The notes: generated from the sequence alone by a model not told the origin. A stretch of DNA of 64,000 bases from Flavobacteriales bacterium (GCA_022447625.1 JAKVAX010000009.1:62001-126000), one strand, 5' to 3'; shown: positions 1 to 8,371, numbered from the stretch's first letter. Numbers and translations are program-made.

Positions 1-495
1 GTCTGTAAGGTTCATCCTGAATATGTGGTATACCAAGGAATACCTGGGAAGAACACCGTTGAATCTCTCGACAAAGATTTCTGGGAAGGACGTTACGAAG
101 CGATTCGCGAATGGGAACAACACCTCGCCAACAGCGGAACACGCATCTTGAAGTTCTTCTTGAACGTATCTAAAGACGAACAAAAGAAACGTCTCCTAAA
201 GCGCATGGATCGCCCAGATAAACACTGGAAATTCAACCTAGGAGATGTCAAGGAAAGAGCCTACTGGTCGGCGTATATGAACGCCTACGAAGAAGCCATT
301 GATGAGACTGCTCGTCCACATGCGCCATGGTTTATCATTCCAGCTGACGACAAGGACTACATGCGTGCGGCGGTAACCACCATCGTACGTCAAGAAATGG
401 AAAAGCTCAACTTAGACTACCCTTCAACCGCCCCAAACATTGCAGAAGAGATTGCAGAAGGAAGACGAATGCTTGACGCTGAGACTAATGATTGA
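1..495 (+). CDS. ppk2: Polyphosphate kinase 2 family protein (C-terminal part)
   Basis: The reading frame is open from the first base of the window, so this is the 3' end of a gene that starts upstream. The roughly 164 visible residues carry the PPK2 signature: VHPEYV at the left edge, FWEGRYEAIREWEQHL, then KRMDRPDKHWKFNLGD and the ARPHAPWFIIPADDK stretch that forms the C-terminal nucleotide-binding part of the family. PPK2 enzymes transfer phosphate between inorganic polyphosphate and nucleotides in the cytoplasm. The substrate (mono- or diphosphate) cannot be decided because the Walker A region lies outside the window. The gene converges on the next gene, and the two 3' ends overlap by 11 bases. 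Confidence 0.9.
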   Translation, partial: VCKVHPEYVVYQGIPGKNTVESLDKDFWEGRYEAIREWEQHLANSGTRILKFFLNVSKDEQKKRLLKRMDRPDKHWKFNLGDVKERAYWSAYMNAYEEAIDETARPHAPWFIIPADDKDYMRAAVTTIVRQEMEKLNLDYPSTAPNIAEEIAEGRRMLDAETND

Positions 496-1504
496 TTTTC
501 ATGAAGATCGGGAGGTGATCTGAGAAACCCGCGTAGTAGTTCTTACCTCCATAGGTTCTGCTTGGGTAGGCTTCACCTTTGTCGTTCACGTACATCATCC
601 AATCATGTTTCACGAATTCTACGGTTGATTCATCAACATCTGCTCCTTCATCATCAACAAGGTTCTGTGATACGATGAATTGATCAAGTGCACCCCAATC
701 GCCTTTGTAGTTGTATGAACCTAGGCCTGACTTGTGCTTCTCCCACATGAGATTCACGAGCAGTTTTCCGTCTCCTTTCTTCCCTGCGCTGAGGACCTCC
801 ATGAGGCTTTTGTTGTTTGGGTAATCATTGAAATCTCCCATCATAACGATCTGGGCTTCAGGATTCTTTTCCAAAATCTCGTCAATTTTCTGACGTACAT
901 TATAAGCGACAGTAAGTCGGTTTGGCTCCGAATGCTCTTGCCCTCCATGACGCGAAGGCCAGTGGTTGACAAATACATGTAGGGCCTTCCCATCAAATTC
1001 ACCTTCAGCGTGCATGACCAGGCGTGTATTCGGACGATCACCCACAGGTAACTTCGACTGAATCGTGCTAGCAAGGCTCAACTGAATTCGGTTTGGGTTG
1101 TAGATCAATGCGACGTCGATACCTCTTCCATCAGGGGAATCAACATGAAGGAAATCATAGCCTGCTTTTTTGAACCAGGCAGATTCGATTAAGTCTTGAA
1201 CGACTAAGGCGTTCTCAACCTCACACAAACCCAAGATATCAGGCATGTGCGAATCCGCGCTAGCGATAACCTTACCTAGCTGACTCAACTTATGCTGGTA
1301 ACGCTCTGCAGTCCACTCTTTGGAACCAGTAGGCGTGAATTCCTCATCGTAAGTATCTGGATCATCAACGGTATCGAATAGGTTCTCTACGTTATAGAAC
1401 ATCAGACTGATAGAGCTATCATCTTCATTGACTGCCGTCGGACGAACGTCTGAGCAAGCCAAGAATGAACAAATAAAAACTGCGAGTAGGATCAGTCGTT
1501 GCAT
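485..1504 (-). CDS. Endonuclease/exonuclease/phosphatase family lipoprotein
   Basis: The 339-residue protein starts with a lipoprotein signal peptide (lipobox LACS, Cys17), so it should be anchored in an envelope membrane. The rest is an EEP fold: NVENLFDT near the start, the metal-binding Glu in GLCEVEN, NHWPSRHGG with the catalytic His, MGDFNDYP, and the terminal FSDHLP motif. These residues bind a divalent metal and cleave phosphodiester or phosphomonoester bonds. The substrate is not predictable; secreted members include nucleases and inositol phosphatases. A near-consensus promoter (TAATTTCG, one mismatch to TAnnTTTG) lies on the minus strand at 1527-1534, 23 bases before the ATG. The gene contains a one-mismatch copy of the dispersed 13-mer at 1253-1265. 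Confidence 0.85.
   Translation of the reverse strand: MQRLILLAVFICSFLACSDVRPTAVNEDDSSISLMFYNVENLFDTVDDPDTYDEEFTPTGSKEWTAERYQHKLSQLGKVIASADSHMPDILGLCEVENALVVQDLIESAWFKKAGYDFLHVDSPDGRGIDVALIYNPNRIQLSLASTIQSKLPVGDRPNTRLVMHAEGEFDGKALHVFVNHWPSRHGGQEHSEPNRLTVAYNVRQKIDEILEKNPEAQIVMMGDFNDYPNNKSLMEVLSAGKKGDGKLLVNLMWEKHKSGLGSYNYKGDWGALDQFIVSQNLVDDEGADVDESTVEFVKHDWMMYVNDKGEAYPSRTYGGKNYYAGFSDHLPIFMKINH
1253..1265 (+). repeat. Dispersed 13-mer, one-mismatch copy (ATCCGCGCTAGCG)
   Basis: One mismatch to TTCCGCGNTAGCG. It lies inside the EEP lipoprotein gene, antisense to it, and encodes Ala-Ser-Ala-Asp on the coding strand. Confidence 0.6.
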
Positions 1505-1515
1505 GGGAATGGTCG

Positions 1516-1523
1516 TATCTTTG
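1516..1523 (+). promoter_or_regulatory. Candidate -7 box TATCTTTG for the DUF5916 gene
   Basis: Perfect match to the Bacteroidota TAnnTTTG box, pointing toward the gene at 1649. The leader would be about 120 nt. No clear -33 element was seen. Confidence 0.35.
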
Positions 1524-1648
1524 CGGCGAAATTACGAAAGTGACAAGCTTTCTCGACAAGAAAACCTCAGGGGTATTAACAGGAATTAACGGGCTGTTAA
1601 CAAACTGAGTTGAAGGGAAAATTTAGCTTGCCGCAAAGCCGGAATTGA

Positions 1649-4129
1649 ATGCCAAGACTGTTCGCTATCATCTGTATCTTGTTCTCGACACAGGCGTTTT
1701 CGGGAGGACCAACCACGAAAAAAGCCCTGACTGCTTTCAGACTAGAGGAAAGTATCAAGGTTGATGGTCTTCTTGATGAACCTGTATGGGAGAATGCTGA
1801 AATCGCCACTGGTTTTATACAAAATCGCCCGAATCCTGGCGACCCTGCCTCTGCGAAATCAGAAGTACGAATCCTGTACGATGATGAGTCGATTTATGTC
1901 GGTGCGTACATGTATGACAACCCAGATTCTATTCTCTCTCAACTCACTGAACGTGATGATTTAGGGAATACTGACTTCTTTGGGTTCTGGATCAGTACTT
2001 TCCAAGATGGCATCAATGCTTTTGAGTTCATCGTCACTCCTGATGGGGTTCAATTCGATGCCCAGATTTCAGCTTTCGGAGAAGACAGCAACTGGAATGC
2101 CGTTTGGCAGTGTAACACACAAAAAGTAGCAGACGGATGGATCGCTGAATTCAAGATTCCATATAGCGCTATTCGATTCCCTGATAAGGAAAAACAAAGT
2201 TGGGATATTAACTTCTTCCGTCGCATCCGTCGACTGCGTGAGCAGAGCTTTTGGCAATTTGTGGATCCTACAGTTGCCGGGACTGCTAATCAAAGTGGTG
2301 TGCTGAACGATCTTCAAAACATCAAGCCACCAATTCGACTATTCTTCTACCCTTATGCTATCGGTTACGCTGAAGTAAACCGAAACACGGACGGCGAGAC
2401 AGAAGTTGGAACGCGCCTTAACGGTGGTATGGATGTGAAGTATGGAATTAGCGACGCCTTTACTTTAGATATGACCCTAATCCCTGACTTTGGGCAGGCC
2501 CGATCCGATAACCGCGTCTTGAACCTCTCTCCTTTTGAAGTATTCTTTGCTGAACAACGGCAATTTTTCACCGAAGGAACCGAACTCTTCAATAAAGGAG
2601 ACCTCTTCTATTCGCGTCGTGTGGGAGGTTTCCCGATCAACTTTGGACGTGTATATGACGAACAACGAGAGACAGAAGAAATCGTTAATCTTCCAATTGA
2701 GACACGACTTCTGAACGCCACTAAGATCTCAGGAAGAACGCCAAGCGGACTCGGACTAGGCGTTTTCAATGCGGTGGCTGCTGAGACAAATGCGACACTT
2801 CGAGATACTGAAACAGGAGAAGAACGCGAGGTGGAGATCTCTCCTTTAACCAATTACAGTGTGCTTGTTGCCGATCAGAATTTAGGCAACAACAGTTACG
2901 CAACAATCATCAACACCAACGTTATGCGGGCTGGGGATACCTACGATGCCAACGTTACGGCCGTAGAATTTGATATTCGCGACAAGAACAACGCCGTGAG
3001 TTTCACCGGAGGTGGAGCATACAGCAAAAAGTTCAACTTCGATGAAGATACCGATGACGGACACCGTTACAGTCTAGGGGTATCTAAGATTAGCGGAAAC
3101 TTCAACTTTGGTGCAGATCATTCGATTATGACCAAGCACTATGACCACAATGACTTAGGCTTCTTGACAAATGCCAACGAAGTGTGGGGTGGCGCATGGG
3201 CGAGTTACGATATTTACGAGCCATTCTGGTGGTTCAATCGCATGTGGTCTAGTCTGTACTTGAACTACAGCCACCTGCATCAACCGAATGCCTTTACCGG
3301 TGCTAGCGCTTTCGCAGACGTAGGTTTCTCTACAAAGTCATTTGATGCTTTCGGACTTGAATTCAGTTACGATCCGGTAGGAAGCGTTGATTACTTCGAG
3401 CCTAGAACAGATGGTTGGTTCTTTAACCGGCCTGAAAACTACTTTTTTGGTGGTTGGATTTCTTCTGACTATCGTCGGAAAGTAGCCTTGGACATTGGAA
3501 CGTGGAACACTCGTCGTCCAAACATGGACTGGTACAACTTCAACTGGCGTGTTAGTCCGCGTTACCGTGTGAGTGACAACCTTCAGTTCATCTATGTCTA
3601 CAGCCATCAAAATGCTATTAACGAACAAGGGTTCACAGACATTGCAGACAATGGAGACATCATCTTCGGTCAGCGCGACGTGGTTACGCGCACGAATGTC
3701 TTGACGATGAACTACATCTTCACGAATCGCATGGGACTGTCATTCCGACTTCGTCACTACTGGCGAACGGTTGCCTACGACAGCTTCATGCAACTCGGTC
3801 GTGACGGTGACCTCCACGGAGACATCGTAGAGTGGGACGCCACAAGTGAAAACCCACAAGGGATTCAAGACATTGGTACCACCCGTGATTTGAGCTACAA
3901 CGCCTTTAATATCGACATGATCTACACCTGGGTCTTCTCCCCAGGTTCAGAACTTCGCATCGTTTGGAAGAACCAGATTGAAGACGCTGATCAATTCATC
4001 CCAAGCTCATTCGAGAGCAACGTTGATCGTTTGTTCGAGCTCCCTCAAGGCAACAGCATCTCGATTCGACTGCTGTACTTCATTGATTACTTGAATTTCA
4101 CGAGGAAAGAGAAGTTTATTGAAAACTAG
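1649..4129 (+). CDS. DUF5916 family protein with CBM9-like N-terminal domain
   Basis: The 826-residue protein has a signal peptide (about residues 1-18), then a carbohydrate-binding-module-9-like beta-sandwich (about 30-215: IKVDGLLDEPVWENAE, VRILYDDESIYVGAYMYD, WIAEFKIPYSAIRF). The remainder is the DUF5916 domain (RLFFYPYAIGYAE onward), rich in alternating aromatic and polar strands such as a TonB-receptor-like barrel shows. The family is common in Bacteroidota and is usually annotated as hydrolase-like or of unknown function; an outer-membrane location is inferred. The conserved IPDFGQ.RSDNRVLNLSPFE region is present around residue 280. The gene is monocistronic: the next gene starts about 80 bases on, after a palindrome TTAGGCCTAA at 4133-4142. 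Confidence 0.85.
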   Translation: MPRLFAIICILFSTQAFSGGPTTKKALTAFRLEESIKVDGLLDEPVWENAEIATGFIQNRPNPGDPASAKSEVRILYDDESIYVGAYMYDNPDSILSQLTERDDLGNTDFFGFWISTFQDGINAFEFIVTPDGVQFDAQISAFGEDSNWNAVWQCNTQKVADGWIAEFKIPYSAIRFPDKEKQSWDINFFRRIRRLREQSFWQFVDPTVAGTANQSGVLNDLQNIKPPIRLFFYPYAIGYAEVNRNTDGETEVGTRLNGGMDVKYGISDAFTLDMTLIPDFGQARSDNRVLNLSPFEVFFAEQRQFFTEGTELFNKGDLFYSRRVGGFPINFGRVYDEQRETEEIVNLPIETRLLNATKISGRTPSGLGLGVFNAVAAETNATLRDTETGEEREVEISPLTNYSVLVADQNLGNNSYATIINTNVMRAGDTYDANVTAVEFDIRDKNNAVSFTGGGAYSKKFNFDEDTDDGHRYSLGVSKISGNFNFGADHSIMTKHYDHNDLGFLTNANEVWGGAWASYDIYEPFWWFNRMWSSLYLNYSHLHQPNAFTGASAFADVGFSTKSFDAFGLEFSYDPVGSVDYFEPRTDGWFFNRPENYFFGGWISSDYRRKVALDIGTWNTRRPNMDWYNFNWRVSPRYRVSDNLQFIYVYSHQNAINEQGFTDIADNGDIIFGQRDVVTRTNVLTMNYIFTNRMGLSFRLRHYWRTVAYDSFMQLGRDGDLHGDIVEWDATSENPQGIQDIGTTRDLSYNAFNIDMIYTWVFSPGSELRIVWKNQIEDADQFIPSSFESNVDRLFELPQGNSISIRLLYFIDYLNFTRKEKFIEN

Positions 4130-4207
4130 TTCTTTAGGCCTAAGGCGTATGTAATTTTTCTTAACCTACAACAACCCCATCCCACCACATCCTGGTTAAC
4201 TTTGATC

Positions 4208-4495
4208 ATGGATATTTCAGTACGTATCATTCAACGTGAGACGAAAGGTTTCGCTATCGCTGAATCGGAAGGGACTAAGGCCGGAGAAATGACTTATTCG
4301 GTAGCTGGCCCTGAACTCATCATCATCGATCACACCGACGTCATGGACGGCTTTCAAGGTAAAGGTGTAGGAAGAATTATGCTCATTGCGATTGTAGAGA
4401 AAGCCAGGAAAGAAGAGTTTAAGATCTTGCCGCTTTGTCCGTTCGCGAAGAGTCGGTTTGATAAGGATGAGTCTATACGAGACGTGCTTTCTTAG
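4208..4495 (+). CDS. GNAT family N-acetyltransferase, NATD1/YidJ-like
   Basis: A small 95-residue protein of the minimal GNAT group (Acetyltransf_CG type): MTYSVAGPELIIIDHTDV is followed by the acetyl-CoA loop FQGKGVGRIML and the typical ending ILPLCPFAKSRFDK. Length fits the family (90-100 residues). I take the ATG at 4208 rather than a TTG two codons upstream. The acceptor substrate of these proteins is mostly unknown. The TAG stop codon is the first part of the heptamer array that fills the following intergenic region. There is no sign of a shared operon with the neighbours. Confidence 0.85.
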   Translation: MDISVRIIQRETKGFAIAESEGTKAGEMTYSVAGPELIIIDHTDVMDGFQGKGVGRIMLIAIVEKARKEEFKILPLCPFAKSRFDKDESIRDVLS

Positions 4496-4596
4496 GCTTA
4501 AGGCTTAAGTTTTTCTCGTTATTTGTCATCGATTATAGTTTATCGTTTAAAGACTCTCGTCACTGGACCCTAGGCTCTCGACACATGTGTGTAGAC
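4492..4596. repeat. Degenerate heptamer tandem array, about 15 units
   Basis: From the stop codon of the acetyltransferase the sequence can be cut into 7-mers without a gap: TTAGGCT, TAAGGCT, TAAGTTT, TTCTCGT, TATTTGT, CATCGAT, TATAGTT, TATCGTT, TAAAGAC, TCTCGTC, ACTGGAC, CCTAGGC, TCTCGAC, ACATGTG, TGTAGAC. Column 5 is G in most units and column 7 is a pyrimidine in all but one. Confidence 0.7.
4537..4582 (+). repeat. 46-bp direct repeat, copy 1
   Basis: Matches 6888-6933 at 43 of 46 positions, starting AGTTTATCGTTTAAAGACTC. Both copies lie inside heptamer arrays and bracket the four-gene operon at 4624-6833. Confidence 0.85.
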
Positions 4597-4623
4597 ATCA
4601 TTTTCGGACTACCTTAGTGCTTT

Positions 4624-4995
4624 ATGAATTCTTATCGCATTGTTTCTGCACTCATCGGGATTGTTTGGATAGCCAATGGGCTATTTGCAAAGGTTCTTAG
4701 GATGGTTCCACGACATGAAGCGATTGTGGCTAAAATTCTTGGAGCAGAATATGCATTCGAGTTCTCCATAGCTATTGGTGTAAGCGAGATTCTCCTTGCC
4801 ATTCTCATATGGAGTGGTAAGTATGCCCGATTGGTGACTTTGTTCCAAGTGCTCATCATTCTCACCATGAATTTCATTGAATTCTTCCTTGCCAATGAGT
4901 TGTTGCTGTGGGGCCGATTTAACTTATTGTTCGCTGTACTGTTCTCTATCTTGATTCTCTGGAACGAATTCAGAAAGAGGAGAGAATATGAGTAG
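4624..4995 (+). CDS. DoxX-like family membrane protein
   Basis: A 123-residue integral membrane protein with four predicted helices (about residues 5-22, 45-63, 70-88, 95-114) and the DoxX-like pattern: ANGLFAKVLRMVPRHEAIV, then ILGAEYAFEFSIAIGVSEI and LRFN-type loops. The biochemical role of this small DoxX-like family is not settled. It is translationally linked to the following DUF2071 gene by an 8-base overlap, a pairing often seen in Bacteroidota. It is first in a run of four overlapping genes (4624-6833). The 5' side consists of a heptamer array, so the promoter is not obvious. Confidence 0.8.
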   Translation: MNSYRIVSALIGIVWIANGLFAKVLRMVPRHEAIVAKILGAEYAFEFSIAIGVSEILLAILIWSGKYARLVTLFQVLIILTMNFIEFFLANELLLWGRFNLLFAVLFSILILWNEFRKRREYE

Positions 4996-5707
4996 ACTGT
5001 TCAAGGCGAATCAATTTGCAATGGAAGCCCATTTCAGAGCTTCGTGTGTGGCAACTTTCGCTTTTCCTACTGAACAACTTAAACCCTTGGTTCCGGCTCC
5101 GTTGGTGATTGAAGCGTATCAAGGATATAGCTTTGTAGCGGCAGCCTTTGTTGATACGAAGAACCTTCGGCCGAAAGGTTTTCCTTCAATTTTCGGACGA
5201 GATTTTATTCTTGCAGGGTACCGCATCTTCGTTGATTATACAGACAAGAGAGGTAAGAGGCTCCGTGGTCTCTATATATTGGGTTCTGAAACTAATAGTT
5301 CAACGATGGTTCGACTCGGAAATCGGCTCTCAAATTATGCATATCAGTGGTCAGATCTGAGCACTGAATTTGCGGAATCCTCATTTCGCTTTTTTGATAG
5401 AGAATCTGGAAACGATGTTTCTTTCATTACAGATGATCCAGTATTACCGGAGGGAAGCGTTTTCCCCGACTGGAAAACCGCTCGTCGTTTCGCTGGTCCG
5501 ATGCCATTTACTTTTTCGGTAAATCAACATAAGGTGAATATCGTAGAAGGAGTCAGACAGAACTGGCAACCAAAACACGCATCCGTTGTCACCTCAGAAA
5601 TACCCATGCTTGAGAAGTTAGGACTCTTCAATGGTGTGCTTTCAAGTGGTTTTGTCGTAGAGGATGTCCCTTATCATTGGAAAAAGAATCGTTCTGAATC
5701 ATGGTAG
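4988..5707 (+). CDS. DUF2071 (YqjF-like) protein
   Basis: The 239-residue protein matches the DUF2071 family: TEQLKPLVPAPLVIEAYQGYSFVAAAFVDTKNLRP near the N-terminus, then GRDFILAGYRIFVDYTDKRGKRLRGLYILGSETNS. The family relates to acetoacetate decarboxylase-like folds, but no catalytic function is established. No signal peptide is visible, so it is probably cytosolic. It overlaps the DoxX-like gene by 8 bases and the following methyltransferase gene by 7 bases, which implies one transcript and coupled translation. Confidence 0.8.
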   Translation: MSRLFKANQFAMEAHFRASCVATFAFPTEQLKPLVPAPLVIEAYQGYSFVAAAFVDTKNLRPKGFPSIFGRDFILAGYRIFVDYTDKRGKRLRGLYILGSETNSSTMVRLGNRLSNYAYQWSDLSTEFAESSFRFFDRESGNDVSFITDDPVLPEGSVFPDWKTARRFAGPMPFTFSVNQHKVNIVEGVRQNWQPKHASVVTSEIPMLEKLGLFNGVLSSGFVVEDVPYHWKKNRSESW

Positions 5708-6438
5708 AACGAAGACCATTCCAAGGCGTTTCAAACGTGGTTCGATTTAATTGGCCTGTGTACATCGCAAGCGTGGGTTCCGTCTTACTTCTAACAATAC
5801 TTGGGTTCGCAATAGACTCATGGCAGCAATTATTTTTTGCCATGGCATTGTTTGGAGTCTCCTTTACTGCCCTCACGCTTTTCGCTACATGGTACATTTA
5901 TGATCGTTCACCGTTATATGAGTTAGAATGGCTAGAACATGGTCTTGATCAAAACGCGAGGGTGCTTGTCATACATTCTGGTTTCGACGAACTGAGTACC
6001 ATCATTGATTCGAAGTTCAAACCCAAAGAACTAGACATCGTTGACTTCTACGACCCTATAGAAAACCCAGAACCGTCAATCGCTAGAGCGAGGAAAATCT
6101 ATCCCTCTGATCATAGCACCACCTTGCAGCTTGAAAGTCCTGAATTTCCCTCTACTGGTTACACACATATCTTCTTCTTCTTCGCAGCGCATGAAATCAG
6201 AGAAGAGAACACGCGCATCCGTCTTTTCAGTGCACTGAAAGAAGTCATGGCGCCGGAAGGAAAACTCTTCGTCACCGAACATTTGAGAGATGTAAACAAC
6301 TACGCAATCTACGCACATGGAGCACTTCACTTTCTCTCTCAGAAGACTTGGAATCAAACCTTTGTGCGAAGCGAATTGACACTAGTCAAGCACCTTCGCA
6401 TTACTCCGTTCGTCCACAACTTTACGCTATGCAGATAA
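5701..6438 (+). CDS. Membrane-anchored class I methyltransferase-like protein
   Basis: The 245-residue protein has two N-terminal membrane helices (about residues 19-37 and 43-63), followed by a soluble Rossmann-like domain: ARVLVIHSGFDELST replaces the usual glycine-rich SAM loop, IVDFYDPIENPEPSIARAR looks like the acidic strand-2 region, and LFSALKEVMAPEGKLFVTEH is the typical post-motif segment of class I methyltransferases. The SAM loop is poorly conserved, so activity is uncertain. It overlaps both neighbours (7 and 10 bases) within the 4624-6833 operon and could modify a lipid or quinone-like molecule at the membrane; that is inference. Confidence 0.65.
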   Translation: MVERRPFQGVSNVVRFNWPVYIASVGSVLLLTILGFAIDSWQQLFFAMALFGVSFTALTLFATWYIYDRSPLYELEWLEHGLDQNARVLVIHSGFDELSTIIDSKFKPKELDIVDFYDPIENPEPSIARARKIYPSDHSTTLQLESPEFPSTGYTHIFFFFAAHEIREENTRIRLFSALKEVMAPEGKLFVTEHLRDVNNYAIYAHGALHFLSQKTWNQTFVRSELTLVKHLRITPFVHNFTLCR

Positions 6439-6833
6439 GTCTACTTCATCTTCAAATAATTGGAATTCTCCTGATCATACTGGCATCTGTGCATGTAGTA
6501 TTCCCTCGTTACTTCCATTGGAAAGAAGTGTTGAAGCCTCTGCCCTTATTAGAAAGACAGATCTTTTACGTTCATACATTCTTCGTCGCACTCACCGTGT
6601 TGGGAATGGGAATTCTCTCCTTGGTCAGGACGGAAAGCTTAATCAATACACCACTTGGCCGAGACATTTGTCTTACCATAGGTATCTTCTGGCTCCTCCG
6701 ACTCCTATTTCAACTCTTCGTCTACAGCCCAAAACTCTGGAGAGAAAAAACAATGGAATCGACAGTCCATGTCATATTCACCATCCTTTGGACATACCTA
6801 ACCACGGCTTTTTTGATCATTGCTTTCAGCTAA
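6429..6833 (+). CDS. Small four-helix membrane protein, unknown function
   Basis: A 134-residue, strongly hydrophobic protein with four membrane segments (about 5-22, 44-65, 78-97, 110-132), starting MQISLLHLQIIGILL. Sequence upstream in the same frame is shared with the methyltransferase gene and is not membrane-like; the ATG at 6429 overlaps that gene's stop by 10 bases and is preferred. I do not recognise a named family. It is the last gene of the four-gene operon. The repeated pattern FYVHTFFVALTVLGMG suggests a conserved membrane family of Bacteroidota, but no catalytic residues are evident. Confidence 0.65.
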   Translation: MQISLLHLQIIGILLIILASVHVVFPRYFHWKEVLKPLPLLERQIFYVHTFFVALTVLGMGILSLVRTESLINTPLGRDICLTIGIFWLLRLLFQLFVYSPKLWREKTMESTVHVIFTILWTYLTTAFLIIAFS

Positions 6834-6836
6834 AGG

Positions 6837-6940
6837 CACATATCATGATTTATCGTTACTTGGTTCATGTTATAGTTTATCGATCACAGTTTATCGTTTA
6901 AAGACTCTCGTCACTAGACCCTAGGCCCTAGACTAAAGAC
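6837..6940. repeat. Degenerate heptamer tandem array (TATCGTT/CCTAGGC type)
   Basis: Nearly the whole gap before the next methyltransferase gene reads as 7-mers, including TTCATGT, TATAGTT, TATCGAT, CACAGTT, TATCGTT, TAAAGAC, TCTCGTC, ACTAGAC, CCTAGGC, CCTAGAC, TAAAGAC. One phase slip occurs near 6857. The right half is the second copy of the 46-bp direct repeat. Confidence 0.7.
6888..6933 (+). repeat. 46-bp direct repeat, copy 2
   Basis: 43 of 46 bases match 4537-4582; the differences are at repeat positions 29, 40 and 43. Confidence 0.85.
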
Positions 6941-6944
6941 ATCC

Positions 6945-7517
6945 ATGAAAGGCATCGACATCTACCTCATCGATCAAATCCTGAAAGATCGTTACACTCC
7001 AGGTGAGACCATTTTGGATGCCGGAGGTGGTGGCGGACGAAACCTCAAGTGGTTTTTGCAGAAGGGGTTTGAAGTGATCATTCAAGATATTGATCCCGAG
7101 CGTGAGCTTCAGGTGCGGGAGAAATATCCTGAAGCGAAGTATCGATGGATGACCGAAGAGCTTTCTGAGCTATCGTTGAAGAGTAATTCGGTTGATCATG
7201 TCATTTGTAATGCTGTATTGCACTTTGCGAGGGATCGAAAGCATTTTGACCAGATGTTCGATCAATTGGTGCGGGTATGTCGATCAGGGGGAAGTATCTT
7301 CATACGCACGAACTGCATTTTTGGTGTGGAAAATACTGTCAAACCCATCGGAGATGGATGGTACAATTTGCCGGATGAAAGCGATCGATTCTTAATTGAT
7401 GCTGAGATCTTTGATGCCATCAAAAATGACCCAAGGTTCGAATTGGGTGAGGTTCCTAAATGGACTAGCGTGAATGGTTTGCGTGTAATGATGACGCTAG
7501 TGCTGATCGTCAAGTAG
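6945..7517 (+). CDS. Class I SAM-dependent methyltransferase
   Basis: The 190-residue soluble protein has the complete SAM-binding motif I (ILDAGGGGGRNLKWF, residues about 23-37), the acidic end of strand 2 (VIIQDIDPE), and motif post-I/II around SNSVDHVICNAVLHFARD, ending with a strand LVLIVK. This is a Methyltransf_11/25-type enzyme; the substrate is unknown. Unlike the methyltransferase-like protein at 5701 it has a good SAM loop. The start codon follows a heptamer array by a few bases and no purine-rich ribosome-binding site is visible. Confidence 0.85.
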   Translation: MKGIDIYLIDQILKDRYTPGETILDAGGGGGRNLKWFLQKGFEVIIQDIDPERELQVREKYPEAKYRWMTEELSELSLKSNSVDHVICNAVLHFARDRKHFDQMFDQLVRVCRSGGSIFIRTNCIFGVENTVKPIGDGWYNLPDESDRFLIDAEIFDAIKNDPRFELGEVPKWTSVNGLRVMMTLVLIVK

Positions 7518-7587
7518 AATTTCTCCTGTTTAGTTGCGATATTGGTATGACTCTTGCCTGTCTACCATCAAACTAAACACTAACAGT

Positions 7588-8349
7588 ATGCGCTCACGCA
7601 TTGCCCTTGCTTTCGTATTACTCCTCTCCTGTTCGATGTTGACATGCCGCGTTACCGATTGCGGATTCCAAAAAGCCATAACTTGGATAGAAGATCAGGC
7701 CAGGTAACGTGGGGTCAACTTAGATGTCGTGATTGACTTTCACAATGACGACGGGACCCTTCCTCTCGAATCTAATTTCACCCGGAAAACCTTGTCAGCA
7801 ACTTTGTTCAGTAGGAATGGCCCTCGTCTACTCGATAAGTGGGCAGACAAAATCGCCAAGGACGCTCTGAAGACCTATGGTCCTGATACGATAGACTTGG
7901 CAGCAACTAAACTGAAACCAAAAGACCGTGATAAGCTCATTGCGCGGTTACGCGACATCCATGGGTGCGACAATGCAGGGCTAGTGTATTTCATCAACAA
8001 CTACTACACTAACGAGATCTCGCTGGCGATGCATACTTCTGCAACGTCAACTCCAGAATACGCGATCGTTTCGTACAAGAACCCCGGTACAATCGCTCAC
8101 GAATACCTCCATCTCTTCGGTGCTATCGATCTTTACATTTCACCTTTCGATCGAGGGAAAGCCAGTCGTAAGCGCAAGCAAGTTGCTATGGAGCGCTTCC
8201 CGAATGAGATCATGGCCTTTGCTCATCGTTCCATCGATAGCCTCGATGTGAGCACTTTGAATTAATACATGATTGGTTGGAGAAACGAACTCCTCGAAGA
8301 AGACCGCAAATTGTTGGTTAGAGGGAAGTACAAGGTAGCCAAGTATTAA
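7588..8349 (+). pseudogene. Decayed metallopeptidase lipoprotein gene with two in-frame TAA codons
   Basis: One continuous frame of 254 codons is interrupted only by TAA at 7705-7707 and TAA at 8263-8265. The N-terminal piece encodes a lipoprotein-like signal (MRSRIALAFVLLLSCSMLTC) and ends ITWIEDQAR-stop. The middle piece (RGVNLDVVIDFHNDDG onward) has the zinc-peptidase motif HEYLHLFGAIDLY, which fits HExxHxxGxxD of metzincin-like enzymes. After the second stop the same frame continues as YMIGWRNELLEEDRKLLV and ends at 8349. Keeping the frame across 762 bases with only point nonsense changes indicates recent inactivation, or sequencing errors. A separate gene from 7729 would lack any secretion signal. 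Confidence 0.7.
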
Positions 8350-8371
8350 TACAAGAAGAAGGGACTTCATC

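Noticed and set aside
734-982. Antisense frames within real genes (for example in the EEP gene and the T9SS cargo gene)
   Set aside because: They lack protein-like composition, signals and family features and lie opposite well-supported genes.
4131-4147. Palindrome TTAGGCCTAA as a terminator of the DUF5916 gene
   Set aside because: There is no loop for a stem and no T-run directly after it; it more likely belongs to the TAGGC repeat family.
4492-4596. Short regular repeats as a possible CRISPR array
   Set aside because: There is no conserved repeat of 25-40 bases with unique spacers; the period is 7 bases and no cas gene is near.
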